Source: Burkholderiaceae bacterium (lineage in GTDB: Bacteria > Pseudomonadota > Gammaproteobacteria > Burkholderiales > Burkholderiaceae_A). From it: 64,000 nt of DNA. Each line of letters begins with the position of its first letter. Position 1 is the first letter of the stretch. The stretch is from positions 1 to 64,000 of the forward strand of contig VERI01000003.1 of assembly GCA_018882785.1 (NCBI GenBank). Reading direction: 5' to 3'. The position numbers were made by a program, and so were the translations under genes. Below the pieces are notes generated by a model. That model was not told where the DNA came from. It did no database searches and worked only from the letters and a program-made list of their open reading frames with translations. Below, in pieces: positions 15,777 through 23,664 of this stretch.

Positions 15777-17533
15777 TTCCATTTCGACAATGCTGCCGAC
15801 AGCTTGGCAGGATCGCCTTGTCGCAGAATCCGGGCGGCCTGCCGGGCACAGTCGCTCGAACGTGACCGAAGAATCTCCTGCTTTACTAGCAGCACCTGGG
15901 CAGGGTGCATGGAGAACTCCTTCAGTCCGAATCCGAGTAGCAGTCGGGTGAGTTCAGGGTCGCCTGCCATCTCTCCGCAGACCGAGACCGGTGTGCCGTG
16001 CCGATTACAGGTCTTGATCACATCGTGCACCAGGCGTAACACCGCCGGATGTAGGGGGTTATATAAATGGGCGACATCGCCATCGGCCCGATCAATGGCA
16101 AGGGTGTATTGAATCAAATCATTGGTGCCGAGCGAGGCAAAGTCCAAGACGGGCAGCAGTCCGTCAATGGCAAGAGCGGCGGCGGGCACTTCAATCATTG
16201 CGCCCACTGGGATATGAGCGTCAAAGGCCTGTCCGTTTGCGGCTAATTGCGCCATTGCTGTGGCGATCATTTTTCTTGCTGCGACCATTTCCTGTGGCCC
16301 GCTGACCAGAGGAATTAATAGCTTGATTGGCCCATGCGCCGAGGCGCGCAGGATGGCCCGAAGCTGGGTCATAAACAGATCGGGCTCGGCCAGGCACAGG
16401 CGAATGGCGCGCAAGGCGAGGGCAGGATTAGAGGGAATCTCGCGATGGCCTGATACGCTGGGCACATCCTTGTCGGCCCCTGAATCAAGGGTTCGGATTG
16501 TCACGGGCCGGCCCTTTAAGGCCAAGACAACATTTCGATACGCCTGATACTGCTCATCCTCGGATGGCGGATCAGCGCGATTCATATACAGAAACTCGCT
16601 TCGGAAAAGTCCGACACCCTGACAGCCGACGTCCATGGCGTGGGCTGCATCAGCGGGCAGGTCGAGGTTTGCCAGAAGCGTGACGGCCTCACCGTCGAGG
16701 GTCTGGGCGGCAACATTTTTAAGTCGTACAAGCCGGCTTTTGGCGACCGCCTGTTCGGCCTGGCGGACTTCGTAGATGCTCCGAATGGGCGCATCGATGC
16801 TGCCCAATACCACCCCAGCCTCTGCATCAATGATGATCGGCTCACCCTGTTGAATCAGCCCGTACAGTGTCTGCAAACCCACAACGGCCGGCAGTCCGAG
16901 GCTGCGGGCCAGTATCGCGGTGTGGGAGGTTGGGCTTCCGGTGTCGGTTGCGAACCCGACGAATGAATGTTGTTTCAGCAGCAGCATATCGGCCGGCGCG
17001 ATATCGTGGGCGACAAGAATCCAGGGCAGATCTGCATGGGGCCCTGTCTCCGAGGCCGAGGGCTGTGGCAGGCTGATTCTCGGGCTGCCCCCAGGATTGC
17101 GCATGGCCTTGAGAATTCGCTCAACGATCTGACGCACATCTGTTCGCCGCTCACGCAGGTAGGCATCTTCAATCGAATCAAACTGCTCTGCAACGAGCTC
17201 GTATTGCTGCACCAGCGCCCACTCCGCATTGCACTGTTCGGCGAGAATGCGATCGCGTGTGGCCTCAATCAACATGGGGTCATGCAGCACGATCGCCTGC
17301 AGATCCAGAAATGCACGCAGCTCCGCAGCCACTTCTTTGCCGAGGTCCTGCCGCATTTTTTCAAACTCTTCGTCTACGGCGCGCACTGCGGTATAGAGCC
17401 GATCAACCTCAGTGTGCCCTTCGTCCCGCTCAATCGTGCGACGGGGCACGTCTAGAGATGCGGGTGCAAGAACCCAGGCGCGGCCGATGGCGATGCCACG
17501 TCCAACGGGAATTCCTGAGACCGAAAATGCCAT
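15749..17533 (-). CDS. ptsI: phosphoenolpyruvate-protein phosphotransferase (PTS enzyme I)
   Basis: Cytoplasmic enzyme I of the phosphotransferase system, 594 aa, which passes phosphate from PEP to HPr. Seen: the N-terminal domain with phospho-acceptor His204 in GSPTSHTAILARSLGLP, and the C-terminal PEP-binding barrel with FRSEFLYMNR, LGTNDLIQYTLAIDR and VCGEMAGDP. There is no GAF domain, so it is the ordinary EI form rather than EI(Ntr). It is last in gshA-gshB-EIIA-HPr-ptsI, 3 nt after HPr. With no sugar-specific EIIBC in the window, the relay probably has a regulatory role, as proposed for Burkholderiales (inference). Confidence 0.95.
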   Translation of the reverse strand: MAFSVSGIPVGRGIAIGRAWVLAPASLDVPRRTIERDEGHTEVDRLYTAVRAVDEEFEKMRQDLGKEVAAELRAFLDLQAIVLHDPMLIEATRDRILAEQCNAEWALVQQYELVAEQFDSIEDAYLRERRTDVRQIVERILKAMRNPGGSPRISLPQPSASETGPHADLPWILVAHDIAPADMLLLKQHSFVGFATDTGSPTSHTAILARSLGLPAVVGLQTLYGLIQQGEPIIIDAEAGVVLGSIDAPIRSIYEVRQAEQAVAKSRLVRLKNVAAQTLDGEAVTLLANLDLPADAAHAMDVGCQGVGLFRSEFLYMNRADPPSEDEQYQAYRNVVLALKGRPVTIRTLDSGADKDVPSVSGHREIPSNPALALRAIRLCLAEPDLFMTQLRAILRASAHGPIKLLIPLVSGPQEMVAARKMIATAMAQLAANGQAFDAHIPVGAMIEVPAAALAIDGLLPVLDFASLGTNDLIQYTLAIDRADGDVAHLYNPLHPAVLRLVHDVIKTCNRHGTPVSVCGEMAGDPELTRLLLGFGLKEFSMHPAQVLLVKQEILRSRSSDCARQAARILRQGDPAKLSAALSKWNQDRDHISG

Positions 17534-17536
17534 CGG

Positions 17537-17806
17537 TTAGGATTCCTCCCCAAAGCGCGATGCAAATAACGCCACCAAGGCGTCTAGCGCCTCCTGCTCT
17601 TGGTCACCAATGGTTTCGATATCGACCTGTGTGCCTTTGCCTGCGGCCAACATGGTCACACCCAGCACACTCTTGGCGTTTACGCGTTTACCGTTGCGTG
17701 ATAGCCAGACCTCACAAGGAAATCGGCTTGCAAGCTGACTAAGTTTGGATGAGGCCCTCAGGTGAAGGCCTAGGGTGTTGATTACAGGGACCGTCTGACT
17801 GGGCAT
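17537..17806 (-). CDS. ptsH: phosphocarrier protein HPr
   Basis: Phosphocarrier of 89 aa between enzyme I and EIIA. Seen: phospho-acceptor His15 in NTLGLHLRAS, and Ser46 in NAKSVLGVTML, the site HPr kinase uses where it is present. ATG 17806 was chosen because it places His at position 15; the longer frame would add 12 residues reaching into the EIIA gene. It lies 8 nt after the EIIA stop and 3 nt before ptsI. Confidence 0.95.
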   Translation of the reverse strand: MPSQTVPVINTLGLHLRASSKLSQLASRFPCEVWLSRNGKRVNAKSVLGVTMLAAGKGTQVDIETIGDQEQEALDALVALFASRFGEES

Positions 17807-17814
17807 GGCGTGAC

Positions 17815-18216
17815 CTATCGGATAGCCGAGAGTGGTGCACAAGAGGGGGATACCGTATCTGCGAGCCTCTCGACAAGTTCTGCGGGCGGCAGCTCACGAT
17901 AAGTCATTGCCTTTAGCATCATCGGCACACTCACTCCAGTCAGCCCTCGGGCATTAAGTTCAGGATGCAGTGCCAGCCATCCACAGGCCGCATTACAAGG
18001 TGTAGCACCCAGGATATCGCCGAGCAGCACAATCTCTTTGGGCTTGCCCTCTTGCTTCCACACAGTTTCAATGGTGCTAATGGCATCGTCCAGAGAGGCA
18101 TTGGCCGCAATATCGGCAACCACCACCTCTGCAATATAGCGGCCAAAGGCATGGCAGGCGACGGCATGCAAGGCATGGCCTAAGGGAGCATGACAGATCA
18201 GCATGAGTGCAGTCAT
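17815..18216 (-). CDS. PTS EIIA component, mannose (EIIA-Man) family
   Basis: EIIA-Man fold protein of 133 aa, accepting phosphate from HPr on His9 (MLICHAPLGHAL). The second family motif is GDILGATPCN. No EIIB, EIIC or EIID genes are nearby, so it probably does not serve sugar uptake directly but acts as a phosphorylation-state signal (inference). It starts in the last codons of gshB (4-nt overlap). Confidence 0.93.
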   Translation of the reverse strand: MTALMLICHAPLGHALHAVACHAFGRYIAEVVVADIAANASLDDAISTIETVWKQEGKPKEIVLLGDILGATPCNAACGWLALHPELNARGLTGVSVPMMLKAMTYRELPPAELVERLADTVSPSCAPLSAIR

Positions 18217-19169
18217 GATGGTAGGGCCGCCTCCATAAATAGCTGTGCAACATCAATGCCGGACTGGGCCGTGATCTCCTGAAATCCGGTAGGACTGGTG
18301 ACATTGATCTCTGTCAAGCAATCACCGATCACATCTAGGCCCAGCAGCATGAGCCCCCGAGGCGCCAGTCGTGCGCCCACTGCGATTGCAATATCGCGGT
18401 CCCGTGGGGACAGCGGCCTGGCCACGCCCCGGCCTCCCGCGGCAAGGTTACCGCGGGATTGGCCTTCTGGCGGAATTCGCGCCAAGGCAAACTCCACTGG
18501 CGTACCGTCAATCACAATAATTCGCTTGTCGCCTTCACGAATTTCAGGGAGATAACGCTGCATGACAATCTGTCGCTGGCCATGCTCTGTAAGCAGCTCC
18601 ATGGCAGACGGCAGATTTGGATCCGTTGCGGCGAGAACAAAAACACCCATACCGCCCATGGCATCCAGAGGTTTAATCACAATCTTTTGATGATGGACTG
18701 CGAATTCTTTTAACGAACGCAGGTCAGCCGAGACCAGTGTCTCGGGCGTGAACTCTGGAAACTCTAGGGCAGCAATTTTTTCGCCGTGATTTCGCAGGGC
18801 GGTGGGGCAGTTCAGCACGCGAACGCCCTGACGCTGGGCGATCTCCAGCATCTGGGTGGCCACCAAATAACGGCCATCAAACGGCGGATCTTTGCGCATC
18901 AAAATGACATCAAAGTGCAACGCTGGCTGCCAATGTGCCGCATCTTCAACCCACCAGAGTGGTGCTTCGGGGTTATCGATTCGGATCTGATGGGCAAATA
19001 CCTCCAGCACGCTGCCTGTCGATGACCGCTGTGCGCGTAACTCGTGCAGCTCTGTGGCGTAAATTTCAATGCCACGGCGCTGACACTCCCGCATCATCGC
19101 AAACGTTGTGTCTTTGTATGTGCGGAAGTCTTTCAGCGGATCACAGACAAAGAGCACACTGCGGTTCAT
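18213..19169 (-). CDS. gshB: glutathione synthetase
   Basis: ATP-grasp ligase of 318 aa that adds glycine to gamma-glutamylcysteine, completing glutathione. Seen: the N-terminal domain with VLFVCDPLKDFRTYKDT, the substrate motif LMRKDPPFD, the ATP-grasp lysine region KIVIKPLDAMGGMGVF, and the metal/ATP site LLGLDVIGDCLTEINVTSPTG. Its start overlaps the gshA stop by 4 nt. The gshA-gshB-EIIA-HPr-ptsI order is typical for Burkholderiales. Confidence 0.96.
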   Translation of the reverse strand: MNRSVLFVCDPLKDFRTYKDTTFAMMRECQRRGIEIYATELHELRAQRSSTGSVLEVFAHQIRIDNPEAPLWWVEDAAHWQPALHFDVILMRKDPPFDGRYLVATQMLEIAQRQGVRVLNCPTALRNHGEKIAALEFPEFTPETLVSADLRSLKEFAVHHQKIVIKPLDAMGGMGVFVLAATDPNLPSAMELLTEHGQRQIVMQRYLPEIREGDKRIIVIDGTPVEFALARIPPEGQSRGNLAAGGRGVARPLSPRDRDIAIAVGARLAPRGLMLLGLDVIGDCLTEINVTSPTGFQEITAQSGIDVAQLFMEAALPS

Positions 19170-20446
19170 GGCCGGGCCTGTTCCAGTTCAAGGGATGCCG
19201 CCAATAGTGCCAGACGGGCAATGACGCCGTAAACGTAATAGCGGTTGGGCGCAGCATCCGGATGGATTGACTGGTCTGGCTGCATGCAGCTTTCATCAAA
19301 TGGCAGGGGAACGAATTTCATTCCCGGGGCATTCAGGTTCTCATCGGGTCCCCGTTCCGCATGGATCCGATAAAAGCCACCGACGACATATCGATCCACC
19401 ATGTAGACCACAGGCTCGGCGACCGCCTCATCGACATTTTCGACAGTGGGGACACCCTCCTGAATCAATACATCCGAGACCGCAAGCCCTTCTTTCACCA
19501 CCGCCATTTTGTTGCGCTGTTTCCGATTCAGGTTGACGATCTCCTGGGCATCTTTCACCATCATGATGCCCATGCCGTAGGTGCCGGCATCGGCCTTAAC
19601 GACCACAAACGGCGTCTGCTGTACACCAAGTTCTCGATATTTGATCCGGATCCGGTCCAGCATGGTCGAAATGTTGTCGGCCAGACAGGACTCGCCCTCA
19701 CGGGCATGAAAGTCAACTTTGGAGCAGGTGGCATAAAAAGGATCGAGCACCCAAGGGTCGATCTGCAGGCGCTCTGCAAACTGCCTGACCACAGACGAAT
19801 AGGCCGCGAAGTGTTGGGATTTTCGTCTGACTGACCAGCCGGCATGCAGAGGGGGAATGACCTGCTGGCCCTTAATGCCAGACAGCACGGCAGGAATGCC
19901 CGCGGACAAATCATTGTTCAGCAGAATCGCACAGGGATCAAAACCCTCCACTCCCAGTCGGTCGTTGCGTCGCTGCAAAGGCTCAAGCAACAGCTGAGAG
20001 CCATCTGGCAGGTCAATCGGCGTGGGCTGGGTGATCTCGGGAATGAGGGTACCAATCCGAACTTCAAGCCCTGACTGTTTGAGCAGGGCGACCAGACGAG
20101 ATACGTTGCTGAGGTAATAGGTGTTTCGGGTGTGGCTCTCAGGAATTAAGAGAAACCGACGGGCATCCGGACAACGGCGCTCGACGGCCGCACTCATCGC
20201 CTGCACCGCCAGCGGCAGTGCGTGCTCTGACAGATTGTTAAATCCCCCTGGGAAGAGATTGGTATCTACGACCGAGAGCTTAAAGCCCGCATTTCTTATA
20301 TCGACAGAGGCATAAAACGGCGGTGTGTGGGAAAGCCACTGAGACCGAAACCAATGTTCGATTTCAACACTGGCCTGCAATATGCGCTGCTCTAGGGCGG
20401 CAAGCGGACCCCCGCCATCGGGACGATTTAGAGTGTAAGGCACCAT
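19166..20446 (-). CDS. gshA: glutamate-cysteine ligase, betaproteobacterial type
   Basis: First step of glutathione synthesis, joining glutamate and cysteine. It is the roughly 430-aa family found in beta- and some gammaproteobacteria and acidithiobacilli, not the E. coli GshA type; here 426 aa. Seen: SVDIRNAGFKLSVVDTNLFPGGFNNL, VVKADAGTYGMGIMMVKD and the C-terminal NAPGMKFVPLPFDES (motifs quoted in part). ATG 20446 was chosen because the longer frame runs through the amtB terminator. A TAAAAT element lies 8 nt upstream, leaving almost no leader. First gene of the glutathione-PTS operon. Confidence 0.93.
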   Translation of the reverse strand: MVPYTLNRPDGGGPLAALEQRILQASVEIEHWFRSQWLSHTPPFYASVDIRNAGFKLSVVDTNLFPGGFNNLSEHALPLAVQAMSAAVERRCPDARRFLLIPESHTRNTYYLSNVSRLVALLKQSGLEVRIGTLIPEITQPTPIDLPDGSQLLLEPLQRRNDRLGVEGFDPCAILLNNDLSAGIPAVLSGIKGQQVIPPLHAGWSVRRKSQHFAAYSSVVRQFAERLQIDPWVLDPFYATCSKVDFHAREGESCLADNISTMLDRIRIKYRELGVQQTPFVVVKADAGTYGMGIMMVKDAQEIVNLNRKQRNKMAVVKEGLAVSDVLIQEGVPTVENVDEAVAEPVVYMVDRYVVGGFYRIHAERGPDENLNAPGMKFVPLPFDESCMQPDQSIHPDAAPNRYYVYGVIARLALLAASLELEQARP

Positions 20447-20454
20447 AGTTGGGC

Positions 20455-20482
20455 ATTTTAGCCAAGCTGGCGCTTTTGTCCG
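20455..20482 (-). promoter_or_regulatory. candidate gshA promoter
   Basis: Minus-strand CGGACA (20482-20477), 16-nt spacer, TAAAAT (20460-20455). Transcription would begin around 20448, within about two bases of the gshA ATG, implying a leaderless message. It sits between the amtB terminator and gshA, the only room for a promoter. Confidence 0.5.
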
Positions 20483-20485
20483 ATT

Positions 20486-20515
20486 AAAAAAAAAGCCCGC
20501 CGTTTCCGGCGGGCT
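20486..20515 (-). terminator. intrinsic terminator after amtB
   Basis: On the minus strand: AGCCCGCCG, GAAA tetraloop, CGGCGGGCT, then a run of T. A perfect 9-bp stem with a stable tetraloop, 27 nt after the amtB stop. It closes the porin-glnK-amtB operon and insulates gshA. Confidence 0.95.
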
Positions 20516-20542
20516 CAAGCAGACATCAACTAGGAGAATGTG

Positions 20543-21973
20543 TTACAGGTAGTACGCCTTTTCACCGTGCGATGTGGTATCCAAGCCCTCACGCTCGGAC
20601 TCCTCGGGTACACGCAGGCCCACGATCATTTTCACGATCAACAGGGCAATGACTGAGACCACTGCCGAGAGGACAATCGTGGTGATGACGGCCTCGGCCT
20701 GAATCAGCAGCTGGCCACTGATGGAATATTCCTCACCCACCTTATCGGCAACGTAATCAAAGATGCCGGTGCCGCCAAGTGAGGGTGCTGCGAATACGCC
20801 GGTCAGCAGTGCGCCGATAATTCCGCCCACGCCGTGAACGCCGAAGACATCCAGGGAGTCATCTGCCTTGAGCATGCGTTTCAGACCGGTCACGCCCCAG
20901 AGGCAGACAAATCCTGCCGTCAGACCGATGATCAGCGCGCCGACCAGGCCCACAAATCCAGCGGCGGGCGTGATCGCGACCAGGCCAGCAACCGCGCCGG
21001 ATGCAGCACCCAGCATGGAGGGCTTGTTACGGAAGATGGCCTCGCCGAGTGTCCATGCAACGATGGCCGCTGCAGTCGCAAACAGGGTGTTGGTGACCGC
21101 AAGCGCTGCGGTACCCGTGGCCTCGAGGTTAGACCCGGCATTAAATCCGAACCAGCCCACCCAGAGCATTGCTGCGCCAACCATGGTCAAGGTCAGATTG
21201 TGTGGCGGCATCGGCTCTTTGCCATAGCCGGTGCGCTTGCCCACCATGTAGGCGGCGACGAGACCGGCGACACCTGCATTGATGTGGACCACGGTACCAC
21301 CTGCAAAGTCCAGGGCACCTTTGGCCCAGAGCGCGCCAGCAGCAGCGATCACGGCCTCCAGGGATTTTGCATCCGTAATTGCATCTGGACCGTCCCAATA
21401 CCAGACCATGTGTGCGGTTGGAATGTAGGCAAACGTAAACCAGAGCACCAGGAACATCAGTACAGCAGCAAATTTCATACGCTCAGCAAACGCGCCCACG
21501 ATAAGAGCGCAAGTGATGGCGGCAAATGTGCCCTGGAACGCAACGAACATAAGCTCAGGGATGACCACCCCTTTGCTGAACGTGGCAGCCACTGAATCGC
21601 CTGTAATCCCGGACAGAAATGCCTTGTCAAACCCGCCGACAAAGGGACTGCCTCCAGTAAAGGCCAGCGAGTAGCCATAGATCGCCCAGAGAACGAAGAT
21701 TAATGCTGCGCCAACCATGACCTGCATCAGGACCGAGAGCATATTCTTGGAGCGCACCAGGCCACCATAGAACAGTGCAAGACCGGGTACGATCATCGAC
21801 AACACCAGAACGGTCGAGATCATCATGAAGGCGGTATCACCCTTGTTGGGAACGGGTGGTGCTGCGGCTGCCGGAGCATCTGCAGCAAACGCCAGCGACG
21901 CCAGGCCAACCGTGCCAAGCACGGCCAGCAGCGGCTTTAACAGGCGCGCGATGGGGAAGTGAAGGAGTTTCAT
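20543..21973 (-). CDS. amtB: ammonium transporter AmtB
   Basis: Inner-membrane ammonium channel of 476 aa. It begins with a signal peptide (MKLLHFPIARLL, then hydrophobic, cut near AFAADAP), followed by about 11 membrane segments. Family motifs seen: FYGGLVRSKNMLSVLMQ, DFAGGTVVHINAGVAGLVAA (pore histidine), GWFGFNAGS, and DDSLDVFGVHGVGGIIGALL (second pore histidine). ATG 21973 has AGAGG upstream; an in-frame TTG 15 nt earlier was rejected. It follows glnK by 31 nt, the classic pair in which GlnK plugs AmtB under nitrogen sufficiency. Confidence 0.96.
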   Translation of the reverse strand: MKLLHFPIARLLKPLLAVLGTVGLASLAFAADAPAAAAPPVPNKGDTAFMMISTVLVLSMIVPGLALFYGGLVRSKNMLSVLMQVMVGAALIFVLWAIYGYSLAFTGGSPFVGGFDKAFLSGITGDSVAATFSKGVVIPELMFVAFQGTFAAITCALIVGAFAERMKFAAVLMFLVLWFTFAYIPTAHMVWYWDGPDAITDAKSLEAVIAAAGALWAKGALDFAGGTVVHINAGVAGLVAAYMVGKRTGYGKEPMPPHNLTLTMVGAAMLWVGWFGFNAGSNLEATGTAALAVTNTLFATAAAIVAWTLGEAIFRNKPSMLGAASGAVAGLVAITPAAGFVGLVGALIIGLTAGFVCLWGVTGLKRMLKADDSLDVFGVHGVGGIIGALLTGVFAAPSLGGTGIFDYVADKVGEEYSISGQLLIQAEAVITTIVLSAVVSVIALLIVKMIVGLRVPEESEREGLDTTSHGEKAYYL

Positions 21974-22004
21974 AAATGCCTCTTTCAAAGGTTATACACA
22001 GTGA

Positions 22005-22355
<351 letters not shown>

Positions 22356-22366
22356 TTATCGGACGC

Positions 22367-23107
22367 TTAGAAAGTCTTGGTGAGCGAGATCACCGTGCCA
22401 TTACCAGAGAGTTTCTTGCCGGCGGCATTAGTAAACCAGGCATGGCCAGCTTTCTCGTCTTTCAGATCTACAGAGGTAAAGGCCAGTCCTGCTGCGTAGC
22501 CATCGCCAAGGTCATAGGTCAGACCGACCTTCAGATCCCGGAAGTCTTCACTTCGGTTTTTAATATTCTGAATACCGATGTGGGCAGACAGCGTGACCTT
22601 TTCGGTGAGGCTGAATGTGGCGGTAACGTCGTGATACATGGAGCCCGATGAGTTATCGAGTCCGAACCAGTTTCCGGTGGTTCTAAAAAGCTTGTAACTC
22701 ACGGGGCCAGCACTTAACCCTACATACAGCTCCCGGGTGTTGTTTTTCGGGCTGGCAGTGTTGCCGGGGTATTGATAGGCGATATAGCCAATGTCAAAGC
22801 CGATGCCGGCCGGGGGAAGGGTGCCTTTATAGCCGCCATAGATGTCAATCTCCTGGCTAGCGCCGGTGGCTGTCCACTGGGAAACATTCGATGTCCAGGT
22901 GCCTGCGTACAGACCAGACTTCGCTGCTACGTCAAACCCACCCTGACCCGCAGGCTTTGTGTCGGTCTGGGAAACCCCACGGAATCGATAGTCGCTGACC
23001 AGGGAGAAGTTACCGGTCAGGCTGATGTCCGGCTCGGGCGCCTTATTCTGGGCAGCAGCAGCGACGCTGATCGCCGATAGAGACAGGGCAAGGATGGTTT
23101 TTTTCAT
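22367..23107 (-). CDS. TorF-family putative porin
   Basis: Predicted outer-membrane beta-barrel of 246 aa with a signal peptide (MKKTILALSLSAISVAAAAQ). The start of the mature part (SLTGNFSLVSDYRFRGVSQTD) is the signature of the TorF/Gcw_chp family, followed by alternating amphipathic strands and a terminal Phe (LTKTF), as in outer-membrane proteins. Family function is poorly known; members often sit upstream of glnK-amtB, suggesting outer-membrane entry of a nitrogen compound (inference). It is first in an operon with a sigma-54 promoter about 40 nt upstream. Confidence 0.88.
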   Translation of the reverse strand: MKKTILALSLSAISVAAAAQNKAPEPDISLTGNFSLVSDYRFRGVSQTDTKPAGQGGFDVAAKSGLYAGTWTSNVSQWTATGASQEIDIYGGYKGTLPPAGIGFDIGYIAYQYPGNTASPKNNTRELYVGLSAGPVSYKLFRTTGNWFGLDNSSGSMYHDVTATFSLTEKVTLSAHIGIQNIKNRSEDFRDLKVGLTYDLGDGYAAGLAFTSVDLKDEKAGHAWFTNAAGKKLSGNGTVISLTKTF

Positions 23108-23157
23108 GAAATGGCTCCTAAAGTGAAATTCGATCCGCAGTGATCGCTAGGAGATAT

Positions 23158-23173
23158 AGCGAAAGCTGTGCCA
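23158..23173 (-). promoter_or_regulatory. sigma-54 promoter of porin-glnK-amtB
   Basis: Minus strand TGGCACAGCTTTCGCT matches the -24/-12 consensus TGGCACG-N4-TTGCW at 10 of 12 fixed positions, with the obligatory GG-N10-GC spacing. Transcription would start near 23147, giving a 40-nt leader before the porin ATG. Confidence 0.82.
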
Positions 23174-23212
23174 GGCCAAAACGTACGGGTTTACCCTGAA
23201 AATCCACACTTT

Positions 23213-23261
23213 TGCGCAGAATTGACGCATTTAAGTTCAAGGGGCGCACTAAGAGAGTGCA
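23213..23261 (-). promoter_or_regulatory. two NtrC-like enhancer sites
   Basis: Minus-strand 17-mers: TGCACT-N5-AGTGCG (23261-23245; 9 of 12 against TGCACC-N5-GGTGCA) and TGCGTC-N5-TGCGCA (23229-23213; 8 of 12). Their centres are 32 bp apart, about three helical turns, at roughly -106 and -74 from the predicted start. That spacing is typical of NtrC dimers activating a sigma-54 promoter. No ntrC gene is in this window. Confidence 0.6.
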
Positions 23262-23326
23262 TTTTTAGCGCCACGCTTGTGCGGCAGGGCCGCCGGCCTT
23301 CTGCACCATCTGTGGCCGTACCCGTC

Positions 23327-23352
23327 CACGAGCGTGATAGATTGCGCTCGTG
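23327..23352 (+). repeat. inverted repeat covering the ubiK start codon
   Basis: CACGAGCG, 10-nt loop, CGCTCGTG: a perfect 8-bp stem whose 3' arm ends in the GTG start codon of ubiK (23350-23352). In mRNA it would hide the start; in DNA it could be an operator. There is no T-run, so it is not a terminator. Confidence 0.6.
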
Positions 23353-23616
23353 AATAAACCGCCTTTTCCTCCTTTTCCCCCCTTGCCAAAGGCATTTGCG
23401 GACCTGCAGCAAAAGGTCGGTGACCTGATGCGCGCCTCGCCGGCCGGGGAGGTAGAGCAGCATATGAAGACAGCCCTCTCCGCTGCCATGGCAAAGATGG
23501 ATGTGGTCACCCGCGAGGATTTTGACCTGCAACAACAGATGCTCGCTAAGGCCTTGGAAAAACTGGCGGTGCTCGAGCGTCGCGTTGCCGAGCTAGAGTC
23601 TGTAAAAAAGACTTAA
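23350..23616 (+). CDS. ubiK: ubiquinone biosynthesis accessory factor UbiK (BMFP family)
   Basis: Small coiled-coil protein of 88 aa that assists the Ubi complex in aerobic ubiquinone synthesis. The C-terminal half is the membrane-fusogenic/BMFP region with the family pattern VVTREDFDLQQQMLAKALEK followed by a leucine-zipper-like coil (LAVLERRVAELE). The N-terminus is Pro-rich (PPFPPFPPLPKAF). GTG 23350 is the only start giving full family length; no clear ribosome-binding site precedes it, and it lies inside an inverted repeat. Another ubiquinone gene, ubiB, is elsewhere in the window. Confidence 0.85.
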   Translation: MNKPPFPPFPPLPKAFADLQQKVGDLMRASPAGEVEQHMKTALSAAMAKMDVVTREDFDLQQQMLAKALEKLAVLERRVAELESVKKT

Positions 23617-23664
23617 GCGGATTGTTCGGTTCCGTTCAGAACCGAGGCCGACAACAATGGCTGG

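Noticed and set aside
20834-21595. 253-codon open frame antisense to amtB
   Set aside because: Lies wholly inside a well-conserved gene, encodes a low-complexity His/Arg/Gly-rich product with no family pattern, and is explained by codon bias of amtB.
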